A stretch of 64,000 nt of DNA from the NCBI RefSeq assembly GCF_047121295.1, contig NZ_CP139447.1, positions 4,340,001 to 4,404,000 on the forward strand, written 5' to 3'. Under the pieces are notes generated by a model. The model worked only from the letters and a program-made list of their open reading frames with translations, did not search any database and was not told the origin of the DNA. Within the stretch, counting starts at the first letter, position 1; the number at the start of each line of letters is the position of its first letter. Origin of the DNA: Longispora sp047121295 (GTDB lineage: Bacteria; Actinomycetota; Actinomycetes; Mycobacteriales; Micromonosporaceae). Below are positions 50,558-58,179 of the stretch, one piece after another. A program made the position numbers and the translations under genes.

Positions 50558-52032
50558 CCGGCGCGCTGACCCGGCTGGAGAGCTGGCGGCTGCTGCGGCA
50601 CCCGTTCGTCCTCGCCGGCGCGCTGCTCAGCGGCTGGCTGCTCTGGGATCGGCTCGGGGCCCAGTTGCCCGTGCTGCACGTCCTGGACCTGGCGACCCAG
50701 GCGGCGCTCGTGCCCCTCGCCGGCGCCACCCTCGTCGCTGCGAATCTGGCCACCCTGCGCCCGAAGCGCGACCACACGGAGGATCTGTACGCGACCACCC
50801 CGGCCCCACCGGCGCCCCGGGTCGCCGCGCACCTGCTCGCCCTGCTGCCCGTCACGGCCGTCGCGGCCGCGCTCGTGGCCGCCGTCACGCTCCGGGCCGC
50901 CGGCTCCGACTACGCCGCCGGCGCCCCCAGCCTCGCGGAGCTCGCGCTCGGCCCGGCCATGGTCCTGCTCGCCGGGACCCTCGGGGTCGCCCTCGGCCGG
51001 GTCGCGCCGTTCGCGGTCGCCGGCCCGCTCGCCCTGGTCGCCGGGCTGCTGGTCACCATGGTCGTGTTCGTGCTCGGCCCGGCGATCAGCCCGCGCCTGG
51101 TCTGGCTGACCTGGCTGGTGCCGGACATGCGCCCCGACGCCCCGCCCAGCGGGGCCGTGCTCGGCCGGCCCGCCGGCTGGCACCTGACCTATGTGGTGGC
51201 GATGGTCGCCGGGCTGGGGGCGCTGGCCCTGGTCCGGGTCGGCGCGCGCCGGTGGGGGCTCGCGACGCTCGTCGCGGCCGTCGCGGTCGGGATCGTCGCC
51301 GGTGCCGCGCAGGTGGTCACGGCCCCCGGCGGTGCCGTGGGCGACCGGCGGGTGGCGGCGGCCGAGGCCGGGCTGACGCGGACGTGCGCGGTGCACGAGG
51401 CGGTCACGTACTGCGCGTACGCGGGATTCGAGAACCGGGTGCCCCTGTGGCGCGATGTGGTCCGCAGGGCCCGTGACCGGGTGCCGGCCACCGCCGCCGT
51501 GGTCCCGCTGGAGGTCAGCCAGCAGGCCCAGCACTGGGACCCGGCCTCGGCCATGGTCGGGTACGACGCGGACATCCCGGCGGGCGGGCCGGTGCCGGTG
51601 CCCGTGGGCTGGCCCACCGGGGACGGGGCCGGCGCCGAACGGCTCCGGCTCGGGATCCGGGTCGCCCAGCGGACCATGGCCCTGCCCGCACTGGACCTCC
51701 GCGACCTGCACGGTTGCCGACCGGCGGCCGGGGGCGGGGTGGCGCTGTGGTTGGCCGCCGTGGCCGATCCCGGCGCGGTGGCGGCGTTGCGCTCGGACCT
51801 GAAGGACATCCGCGACGCCGGTGCCGGGACCCTGTACGTGCACGGGGCACACAGCTCGCTCGCCGACTTCGACTGGACCCGGGCCGAGGCCGAACAGGCG
51901 GTGGCGCTGCTCGACCGGCCGGAGGCGGACGTGCGTCGGCTCGTCGCCGACCACTGGGCCGTGCTCACGGCCCCGGGCGGCACGCTGGCCCAGGCCTCGG
52001 GCGTGCTCGGCATCCCAGGGCCGACGTGCTGA
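50554..52032 (+). CDS. ABC-2-like membrane protein with extracytoplasmic domain
   Basis: A 492-residue membrane protein. The N-terminal half has about six hydrophobic helices (residues 15-260). The C-terminal part is a hydrophilic domain with Cys residues (RTCAVHEAVTYCAYAGFENR), likely outside the membrane. It is presumably the permease of the ATPase upstream. GTG 50554, GTGA overlap. Confidence 0.75.
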   Translation: MTGALTRLESWRLLRHPFVLAGALLSGWLLWDRLGAQLPVLHVLDLATQAALVPLAGATLVAANLATLRPKRDHTEDLYATTPAPPAPRVAAHLLALLPVTAVAAALVAAVTLRAAGSDYAAGAPSLAELALGPAMVLLAGTLGVALGRVAPFAVAGPLALVAGLLVTMVVFVLGPAISPRLVWLTWLVPDMRPDAPPSGAVLGRPAGWHLTYVVAMVAGLGALALVRVGARRWGLATLVAAVAVGIVAGAAQVVTAPGGAVGDRRVAAAEAGLTRTCAVHEAVTYCAYAGFENRVPLWRDVVRRARDRVPATAAVVPLEVSQQAQHWDPASAMVGYDADIPAGGPVPVPVGWPTGDGAGAERLRLGIRVAQRTMALPALDLRDLHGCRPAAGGGVALWLAAVADPGAVAALRSDLKDIRDAGAGTLYVHGAHSSLADFDWTRAEAEQAVALLDRPEADVRRLVADHWAVLTAPGGTLAQASGVLGIPGPTC

Positions 52033-52697
52033 CCGGCCGTCGGGCGCCCGGCCGTCCACGGCCCGGCCGGGGGCCGACCTCACGCGCGCTGCTGTGGCCG
52101 ACCGTGCGCGGCCTGTCCTGGTGGCCGGTCCTGGTGCCGCCCGCCGTCGGCCTCGCCGTCATGCAGGTGGGGCTCGCCCTCGCCGACCCGCCGGGCGCGC
52201 CGGCCCTCGTCCGGCTGCTCCGGATGGTCGCGCTGCTGCCGGCCGTGGGGCTCGCGTTCGTGCTGGACGATCCGAGCCACCCGACCGTCGAACCGGCGCC
52301 GGTGTCGTTGCTCCGTCGGCGGGCGGCCAGGGTCGCCCTGGCGGGGGCGGTGCTGGTCGGATGGTGGTCGGCCGTCCTCCTCAGCGTCCGGCTGTGGCTG
52401 CCGGACACCCGGTGGCCGGTCGCGGCGCTGACCCTGGAAGTGGTCACCATGGCGGCGGCGGGCTGCGCGGCGGCGGCCATCGCGGGGCGAAGGGCGGCGG
52501 AGAGGCGCGGGGCGGTGATCGCGGCTCCGGTCGTGCTGGCACTCGCCGGGACGGCCACGGTGCTGCCCGCGCCGGTGGCCCTGCTCGTGGAGCCGGGCGA
52601 CCCCGCCTGGGTGGCGGCGCACGGGCGCTGGCTCGGCGTCCTGGGCCTGGCCGTGCTCTGCTTCCTGGTCATGAGCCGCGATCCGGCCCGCAGGTGA
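52026..52697 (+). CDS. Hydrophobic membrane protein, last gene of the sigma operon
   Basis: A 223-residue protein with about five predicted helices (WPVLVPPAVGLAVMQVGLAL and others). GTG 52026 overlaps the previous stop by 7 bp. No family recognised; probably a second permease subunit of the same transporter (inference). Confidence 0.6.
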   Translation: MLTGRRAPGRPRPGRGPTSRALLWPTVRGLSWWPVLVPPAVGLAVMQVGLALADPPGAPALVRLLRMVALLPAVGLAFVLDDPSHPTVEPAPVSLLRRRAARVALAGAVLVGWWSAVLLSVRLWLPDTRWPVAALTLEVVTMAAAGCAAAAIAGRRAAERRGAVIAAPVVLALAGTATVLPAPVALLVEPGDPAWVAAHGRWLGVLGLAVLCFLVMSRDPARR

Positions 52698-52921
52698 GGC
52701 GGCGGCGCCGGCCGCCCCGGTCGGCGCCGGTCCGGCTGGCGCGGCCGGCGAGCAGGTTGCGGTGGCATGCCTGGGGGTCGCGGTCCGGGGTGGCCAGCCA
52801 CGGCCCGAGCCGGGCGGGTGCGTCGCAGGTCCCGGTGACGATCCGGGCGGTCCGTCTTTATGAGAGACGGCTGAGTCCCAACGCTCTCCTGCGGTCGAGT
52901 ACCCACAGCGGACGGCATACG
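52698..52921. other. 224-bp gap between the sigma operon and the tRNA array
   Basis: No gene is visible. The only folding elements are GC stems just after the stop and the short hairpin CCGTCT/AGACGG (52852-52870), which may mark the end of the minus-strand tRNA transcript. Confidence 0.4.
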
Positions 52922-52995
52922 TGCTCGGAGCCGGACTCGAACCGGCGGCCTCCACCTTCGGAGGGTGGCGCTCTCTCCCACTGAGCTACCCGAGC
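52922..52995 (-). tRNA. tRNA-Arg, anticodon CCG
   Basis: A 74-nt cloverleaf with a 7-bp acceptor stem (GCTCGGG with TCCGAGC, one G-T pair), D-stem GCTC/GAGC, anticodon stem CCACC/GGTGG around loop CTCCGAA, and T-arm GCCGG/CCGGC. Discriminator A; no encoded CCA. Confidence 0.9.
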
Positions 52996-53056
52996 GGGGG
53001 CGGGTTGCCCGACACGCTGTGCCGGGCCACCCGCCTGGGGCTTCTTACGGGCGGAG

Positions 53057-53128
53057 CTCCCGGACAAGGATTCGAACCTCGGCCCCGTGATCCAGAATCA
53101 CGTGTCCTACCGATTAGACGATCCGGGA
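53057..53128 (-). tRNA. tRNA-Gln, anticodon CTG
   Basis: A 72-nt cloverleaf. Acceptor TCCCGGA/TCCGGGA, anticodon stem CGTGA/TCACG around loop TTCTGGA, T-stem CGAGG/CCTTG, discriminator G as usual for tRNA-Gln. Confidence 0.9.
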
Positions 53129-53242
53129 AGGGCCGAGCCGACGGGGTAGCGGTTCCGCTGGCTCGGCGGGCGCGCGGGGACGAGGTCCACCGTGAGGCGG
53201 CGGGAGTGATCCGCCGGTCTCGCGCGCCGCGAACAAAGATCG

Positions 53243-53313
53243 AGCTGCCACCGGGACTCGAACCCGGCTCTCCGCGTCGGCAACGCGGCGCACTCCCCCT
53301 GTGCTACGGCAGC
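53243..53313 (-). tRNA. tRNA-Gly, anticodon GCC
   Basis: A 71-nt cloverleaf. Acceptor GCTGCCG/TGGCAGC, D-stem GCAC/GTGC, anticodon stem CCGCG/CGCGG around loop TTGCCGA, T-stem CCGGG/CCCGG, discriminator T. Confidence 0.88.
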
Positions 53314-53331
53314 GTGCCCCCGGAGGGGACG

Positions 53332-53403
53332 TGGACCAGGCGGGATTCGAACCCGCACCCTCCCGCCAGCCAAGCGGGTGCGCAACCGTCGCGCCACAGG
53401 CCC
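53332..53403 (-). tRNA. Atypical tRNA, anticodon GGC (Ala-like)
   Basis: 72 nt. Acceptor GGGCCTG/CTGGTCC has a T-T mismatch at position 6 but a G3-U70 pair, the alanine identity element. The D-stem is GCGC/GCGC with a loop that lacks A14. Anticodon stem CCCGC/GCGGG surrounds loop TTGGCTG, which has an unusual pyrimidine after the anticodon. T-stem GCGGG/CCCGC. It could be a functional variant or a decaying gene. Confidence 0.7.
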
Positions 53404-53406
53404 ATG

Positions 53407-53478
53407 TCTGGGACCACGGAGTCGAACCGCGTGTCTCCCGCTTCCAAAGCGGGCGGATTTCCGTCTTCCTCGTCCCAG
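53407..53478 (-). tRNA. tRNA-Pro, anticodon TGG (divergent)
   Basis: 72 nt. Acceptor CTGGGAC/GTCCCAG with C1-G72, as in bacterial tRNA-Pro. Anticodon stem CCCGC/GCGGG around loop TTTGGAA. The D-stem has only three good pairs (GGAA/ATCC). It begins 3 nt from the preceding tRNA and opens the minus-strand array. Confidence 0.8.
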
Positions 53479-53482
53479 GCGA

Positions 53483-53542
53483 CCCGGGCACGGCACCGTG
53501 GAACCGTGCCGTGCCCGGGGTTCGGCACGCGGGTCGCGTGCC
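53483..53542. repeat. Two adjacent hairpins upstream of the tRNA array
   Basis: A 14-bp stem (53483-53496 with 53506-53519) is followed by an 8-bp stem GGCACGCG/CGCGTGCC (53524-53542). Both share GCAC-rich arms. They lie just upstream of the first tRNA on the minus strand and may terminate transcription from upstream or form a leader. Confidence 0.55.
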
Positions 53543-53655
53543 GTGAATATGCCGTCCGCTGTGGAATTCTCAAGAAACCAATTGCCGTATCAGGGCAGGG
53601 TCGAATAGTCGATGGGAATGCGAATTTTCCGGGGCACTGACAATGCGGGGAAACG

Positions 53656-53691
53656 AAAAAGCCGCCCTGTCCCCGGATCGGGTGGGCGGCT
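53656..53691 (-). terminator. Classical intrinsic terminator of the small gene at 53708-53830
   Basis: On the minus strand an AGCCGCCC/GGGCGGCT stem is followed by TTTTT, one of the few terminators in this window with a U-tract. It lies 17 bp past the stop codon. Confidence 0.8.
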
Positions 53692-53707
53692 GTCGCGCTG
53701 TGACGCG

Positions 53708-53830
53708 CTAGCCTGTCCACCTGCCGAGAATCCGCTGCTCCATGCCTTGGGCCATGGGTCGCCGACCGATGTGCGCGACGGGACCGAACGCGGCGGGCCG
53801 CTCCGGGTTCCTCGTCGGGTGCGACATCAT
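53708..53830 (-). CDS. Small protein gene (40 codons), unknown
   Basis: The 40-residue product is Met, Pro, Arg and Gly-rich, beginning MMSHPTRNPERPA. ATG 53830 or 53827 has GAGGAGT 5-8 nt upstream, and a U-tract terminator follows the stop. No family recognised. A ribosome binding site, a short reading frame and its own terminator support a real gene. It might be a leader peptide, a small regulator or a RiPP-like precursor, but no modifying enzyme is next to it. Confidence 0.5.
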   Translation of the reverse strand: MMSHPTRNPERPAAFGPVAHIGRRPMAQGMEQRILGRWTG

Positions 53831-53873
53831 CGGTACTCCTCGAATCGGGGTTGTTCTTGCTTCTGTCGGAACA

Positions 53874-53890
53874 GTACGGGGATCCCGTAC
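53874..53890 (-). promoter_or_regulatory. 17-bp palindrome upstream of the small gene
   Basis: GTACGGG and CCCGTAC flank a 3-bp centre, 44 bp upstream of the small-gene start. It could be an operator. Confidence 0.4.
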
Positions 53891-53991
53891 CGACCGGCAA
53901 CGGCATTTTCTCCGGCCGGCGTTTTTCCCGAATGGGGAATGCGTTCGGGCGGGCAGACCGGGGAGCCTGCCCGTCACGGTACGGCCGGAGA

Positions 53992-54375
53992 TCAGTACGG
54001 CAGCTTGCTCGAGAGGGCGATCAGGTTGCCCTCCGAGTCGCGCAGCCAGGCGGACACGATGTCGCCCTCGACCAGGATGCTGTTCTCCGTCTTGAAGCCC
54101 GGCATGTCGTAGTCCTCGAACACCACGCCGTGCGCCTTCATCCCGCGCACCTCCGCCTCGAGGTCGTCGACCTCGAACGCGACCTGGGTGTGGGTGCCGC
54201 TGGCCCGGCCGCTGGACGGGAACAACAGCACCTTGGTGCCCGCCGCCAGCTCGTAGACCAGGCCGTCGCCACTCTCGGTGGCCGGCTTGAGCCCGAGGTT
54301 CTCCGCGTACCAGCTCTTCGCGCGCTCGATGTCGGAGGCGGGCAGCGTCGCGATGCCGCGTCCGGTGACAGTCAT
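53992..54375 (-). CDS. VOC-family (glyoxalase-like) protein
   Basis: A 127-residue single VOC domain (IATLPASDIERAKSWYAENLGLKP) with the metal-site type Glu/His residues in HTQVAFEVDDL and WLRDSEGNLIALS. The family includes glyoxalase I-like lyases and drug-binding proteins. ATG 54375 with AAAGGGG 7 nt upstream. Confidence 0.88.
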   Translation of the reverse strand: MTVTGRGIATLPASDIERAKSWYAENLGLKPATESGDGLVYELAAGTKVLLFPSSGRASGTHTQVAFEVDDLEAEVRGMKAHGVVFEDYDMPGFKTENSILVEGDIVSAWLRDSEGNLIALSSKLPY

Positions 54376-54513
54376 GGTAATCGCCCCTTTCGTCGGTTTA
54401 GACCAATTTGAATGGTACTCGCGTTCTGCCGGCCGGCGGGGCGCCGTTAGCGGTCGGTAACCTCTCCCGAACGCCCCCGCCGGGGCCCCGCCGGGCGTCC
54501 CGTGTGGACCCCG

Positions 54514-55845
54514 TCAGCACCCGACCGGCGCCGGCCGTGGGTCCTCCGCCGGACGCGGGTCCGCCGTCGCGCGCGGGGCCTCCACCGGGCGCGGGAACCG
54601 CACCGGAGCCGGAGTCTCGGCCGGACCCGGGTTCTCCGTCGGGTGCACGGCCTCGGTCGGGAGTCGGCGTTCGAGGCGGACGAGCAGGCCCGCGCCGGCC
54701 AGAGCTGCCCCGCCGAGCCCGGCCCAGACCTGCCAGTCGCCGAGGCCCAGCATGAACGTGATCAGGACCGGGGCGACGGTCTGCGCGACGGCCCAGGACA
54801 GCTGGTAGGCGGACAGGTACCGGCCGCGCAGGTGGTCCGGGGCCGCGTGCACGGCCAGCCCCTGGGCCGGGGTGGAGTGTACGAGTTCGGCGCCGGTGTA
54901 GAACGTCGCGACGACCAGGACGGCCGCGATCATGGTCGGGCCGGTCGGGAGTACCGGCAGCAGGGCGAACGCCAGGAACGAGCCGGCGAACGCCACCCCA
55001 CCGAGGGCCGCCGCCCGGGTCCGGCGGGCGCGCAGGGCGAGCCGGGAGACCGGGACGCCCAGGACCGCGATCAGCACGGTGTTCACGGCGAACACGGTGC
55101 CGGCCAGCGCCTCGGGTACGCCGAGCACGCGGTGCAGGTAGACCGGCATGGCCAGCGCGAGGGCGACGTAGCTGAGGGCGAGGAGGAAGTTGGTCGCGGT
55201 CAGGGCGAGGTAGGGCCGGTCGGCGAGCACGTCCCGGTAGCCCCGCCCGGCCGGCGCCGGATCCGTCGCGGGTCGGCGGGCCCGGGTGGGCGGGCGGTAG
55301 CCCGGGGAGGCGTGCAGCATCAGCGGGATGGCCACCGCGAAGCTGGCCGCGTTGAGCAGGGCGATCGCGAGGTAGCCCAGGTCGCCGTCGAGGAGCAGGA
55401 GCGCGCCGGCCAGCACCCCGCCGGCCCCCATCCCGCCGTTGCGGACGCTGCGGTTCACGGCGAGCAGCCGGTCGCGGTCGGCGCCGTGCGCGATCTCGCT
55501 GACGAACGCGGGGGTGGCCGGGGCCGAGGCCTGCTGGCCGAGCGCCGTGGCCGCCGTGACCAGGAGGAACAGCGGGAAGGTGTCGGCGAGCGGGTAGCAC
55601 GCGAAGGCGACGGCGCGCAGAGCGAAGCTGGCCAGCAGGATCCGGCGGGCGCCGAGCCGGTCGATCAGCGTGCCGACCGCCGGGGACACGGCCAGGGCGG
55701 CGAACCCGGCGACGGTCAGGCCGGCGCCGACGGCCGTGAGGGACAGGCCGCTGAGGTGGTGGAAGAAGAGCAGTGCGAACGGCATGTACAGGCCGGTGCC
55801 GACGGCGTCGATCAGCATCCCGGCGGCGAAGGCGCGGCGGTTCAT
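54514..55845 (-). CDS. MFS transporter
   Basis: A 443-residue major facilitator with 12 predicted helices. The loop GTLIDRLGARRILL fits the conserved MFS cytoplasmic motif after helix 2. A Pro-rich cytoplasmic tail of about 45 residues follows the last helix. Probably a drug or metabolite exporter. ATG 55845 with GGGGAGG 6-9 nt upstream, under the repeat-type operator at 55866-55891. Confidence 0.87.
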   Translation of the reverse strand: MNRRAFAAGMLIDAVGTGLYMPFALLFFHHLSGLSLTAVGAGLTVAGFAALAVSPAVGTLIDRLGARRILLASFALRAVAFACYPLADTFPLFLLVTAATALGQQASAPATPAFVSEIAHGADRDRLLAVNRSVRNGGMGAGGVLAGALLLLDGDLGYLAIALLNAASFAVAIPLMLHASPGYRPPTRARRPATDPAPAGRGYRDVLADRPYLALTATNFLLALSYVALALAMPVYLHRVLGVPEALAGTVFAVNTVLIAVLGVPVSRLALRARRTRAAALGGVAFAGSFLAFALLPVLPTGPTMIAAVLVVATFYTGAELVHSTPAQGLAVHAAPDHLRGRYLSAYQLSWAVAQTVAPVLITFMLGLGDWQVWAGLGGAALAGAGLLVRLERRLPTEAVHPTENPGPAETPAPVRFPRPVEAPRATADPRPAEDPRPAPVGC

Positions 55846-55865
55846 CGAAGTCCTCCCCAAGAAAG

Positions 55866-55891
55866 CTTAGCTGTAAATAACTTAGCAGTAA
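55866..55891 (-). promoter_or_regulatory. Tandem CTTAGCnGTAA repeats before the MFS gene
   Basis: CTTAGCTGTAA (55866-55876) and CTTAGCAGTAA (55881-55891) repeat at 15 bp in an A/T-rich island. They lie just upstream of the MFS gene, fitting a repressor operator. Confidence 0.55.
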
Positions 55892-55952
55892 GCTATCGCG
55901 AGGACGGCCGATCGGGACTGTGGCAGGTGCCACTCGTACCCGGAAAGGGGTT

Positions 55953-56993
55953 TTAGGTTTTTGTCCAGGTCAGCAGCTTTTCCACCGGCCAGGTGTTCAC
56001 GATCCGGTCGGCGGGCACCCCGCACCGGGCCGCCCGCTCGCAGCCGAACCGCAGCCAGTCGAGCTGGCCCGGCGCGTGCGCGTCGGAGTCCACGGCGAAC
56101 AGGCAGCCGGCCTCCACGGCGAGCCGGAGCAGGCGCTTGGGCGGGTCCAGCCGGTCCGGCCGGGAATTGATCTCCACGGCGACGCCGTGCCCGGCGCAGG
56201 CCGCGAACACCGCCGGCGCGTCGAACTCGCTCGGCGGCCGGGTCCGCCCGCCGGCCCGGACGCCGCCGGCCTTCACGATCCGGCCGGTGCAGTGCCCGAG
56301 GATGTCGACGTGCGGGTTCGCCACCGCCGCGAGCAGCCGGGGCGTGAGCACGTCGGACGGGTCGCGCAGGCCGCTGTGCAGGCTCGCGACCACGACGTCG
56401 AGCCGGGCCAGCAGCTCGTCGGTCTGGTCGAGGGACCCGTCGGCGAGGATGTCCACCTCGATCCCGGTGAGCACCCGGAAGCCGGCCGGCACCGTGGCGT
56501 TCAGCTCGGCGATCGCGTCGAGCTGGGCCTCGAGCCGGTCTGCCGTCAGGCCCCGGGCGACCGTCAGCCGGGGCGAATGGTCGGTGATCACCAGGTACTC
56601 CCGGCCCAGCCCGACCGCAGCCGCCACCATCTCCCCGAGCGGCGACCCACCGTCCGACCAGTCGGTGTGGCTGTGGCAGTCCCCGCGCAGCGCCGCGACC
56701 AGGGCGTCGGTGGCCCCGTCGACCGGGGTGCCGGCGGTGGCGAGCATCCGGCGCAGGTAGACGGGCTCCTCCCCGGCGAGGGACTCGACCACGCACCGCG
56801 CGGTCACCTCGCCGATCCCGGGCACCTTCGTCAGCGTGCCGTCCAGCACGCGCCGGGCCAGCTCGTCGGCCGGGAGTTCGGCCACGACGTCGGCGGCCCG
56901 GCGGAAGGCCTTCACCCGGTACGGGGCCTCGCCCGCCCGTTCCAGCGCGAACGCGATCGCCCGCAGGTCCGCCACCGGGTCGCGTGGGGTCAC
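55953..56993 (-). CDS. PHP-domain metal hydrolase with helix-hairpin-helix (PolX-like)
   Basis: A 346-residue protein. An N-terminal HhH-type segment (KVPGIGEVTA) is followed by a PHP domain with metal-binding motifs DCHSHTDWSDG, ITDHSPRL, GIEVDIL, VASLHSG, DILGHC, and C-terminal EINSRPDR and VDSDAHAPG. PHP domains of this form occur in the exonuclease part of PolX polymerases; here no polymerase domain is present, so it is a standalone phosphoesterase that may bind DNA. GTG 56993 with GAGGAGG 6 nt upstream. Confidence 0.85.
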   Translation of the reverse strand: MTPRDPVADLRAIAFALERAGEAPYRVKAFRRAADVVAELPADELARRVLDGTLTKVPGIGEVTARCVVESLAGEEPVYLRRMLATAGTPVDGATDALVAALRGDCHSHTDWSDGGSPLGEMVAAAVGLGREYLVITDHSPRLTVARGLTADRLEAQLDAIAELNATVPAGFRVLTGIEVDILADGSLDQTDELLARLDVVVASLHSGLRDPSDVLTPRLLAAVANPHVDILGHCTGRIVKAGGVRAGGRTRPPSEFDAPAVFAACAGHGVAVEINSRPDRLDPPKRLLRLAVEAGCLFAVDSDAHAPGQLDWLRFGCERAARCGVPADRIVNTWPVEKLLTWTKT

Positions 56994-57078
56994 GGGTGCC
57001 TCCTCGTCGTCCCTGTCGAGCCTGCCACGGGACCCGTCCGCGACCGGGCCGAACGGGAGGAGAGCTACGCTGCTGATC

Positions 57079-58146
57079 ATGATCCAGAGTCAGGAGCCAT
57101 CGACGCGTAGGCGCAGGCTGATCGTCGTCGGTGCGGCCGTCGCCGTGCTGGCCACGGCCGGCGTCGTCGTCGCCCTGCTGCGGTCCGCGCCCGACCTGCC
57201 CCGCTACGACGCCCACCCGGTGCGGGCCGCCCCCGCCGCGCCGCAGCCGGTCGACATCGTGATCGGCGAGGAGCTGTTCACCACCGACGGCCGGCGGATC
57301 ACGCTGCCCACCGGGGCCGTGCTCGCCGACCGGGTGCCCGCCGGCTGGATCGTGCGCACCTATCGGGGCGTGGACGGTGGCGGGCTGTGGCTGATCGCGG
57401 GCGACACGGTCCGTGAACTGGTCGCCGACGCCGCCGACGCCGCCGACGCCGTGGTCGCCCCGGACGGCCGATCCGTGGCGTTCCGGCAGGGCAACTGGAT
57501 CACGGTCGCCGCGGTGACCGGCGACGGCCTGGCGGTCCGGCACAGGACCCGGGTCGACGGCACCGACCTGGCCCAGGGGCGCCGTGGCGTCATCCTGCAC
57601 GGGTGGGTCGGCGACACCCTGTTGCTCAGCCATGTCAACCCGTCGCACGCCGCCGACGACGGCGACGGGCTGTGGGACCCGGCCACCGGGGACTACGACG
57701 GCACGCCGCAGCCGTTCGCCGCCCTGCACGGCTCCGACCACGTGCTGCTCGGTACCGTCCAGCGCGACGGGAGGGCCTGCCTGGTCGCGGTGCGGGGATC
57801 CGCGTCGAAGCCGACGCTCGGGCCCCCGGCCTGCGGGATCGACGTGATGGCGCACTTCGAGCACGCCGTGTCGCCCGACGGCCGGTACGTGCTCGGCCTC
57901 GGCAGCGGGGCCGGCGCGCCGATGCGCCTCTACGACGTCGCCCGGGGCGTGCCGGTCGCCGACCTGCCCGCGCGGCAGGCGGAGCCGGTCTGGCTCACCG
58001 CCGACACGGTGCTGACCCGCGCCGGCGACGGGCAGGCCCTGCTCCGGGTGAGCACGGCCGACCCCGGCCATCCGGTGCGGATCCCCCTGCCGGAGCCGGC
58101 CGCCGGCCGGTGGTCGCTGGTGGCGCGGCACGGCGTACCGGTCTGA
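57079..58146 (+). CDS. Exported beta-propeller-like protein
   Basis: A 355-residue protein with a short basic N-terminus, a transmembrane or signal segment (about 15-35) and a beta-rich body. VVAPDGRSVAFRQGN and AVSPDGRYVLGLGS are repeated PDG-type blades as in WD40/TolB-like propellers. Function unknown. ATG 57079 has no close ribosome binding site; TACGCT about 9 bp upstream could be a -10 element of a leaderless transcript. Confidence 0.65.
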   Translation: MIQSQEPSTRRRRLIVVGAAVAVLATAGVVVALLRSAPDLPRYDAHPVRAAPAAPQPVDIVIGEELFTTDGRRITLPTGAVLADRVPAGWIVRTYRGVDGGGLWLIAGDTVRELVADAADAADAVVAPDGRSVAFRQGNWITVAAVTGDGLAVRHRTRVDGTDLAQGRRGVILHGWVGDTLLLSHVNPSHAADDGDGLWDPATGDYDGTPQPFAALHGSDHVLLGTVQRDGRACLVAVRGSASKPTLGPPACGIDVMAHFEHAVSPDGRYVLGLGSGAGAPMRLYDVARGVPVADLPARQAEPVWLTADTVLTRAGDGQALLRVSTADPGHPVRIPLPEPAAGRWSLVARHGVPV

Positions 58147-58179
58147 CGCGTTCCGAGGCCCGCGGCGACCGGATGCGCG

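Noticed and set aside
53708..53830. RiPP precursor gene
   Set aside because: No modification enzyme or leader signature is near; only a generic small-gene call is supported.
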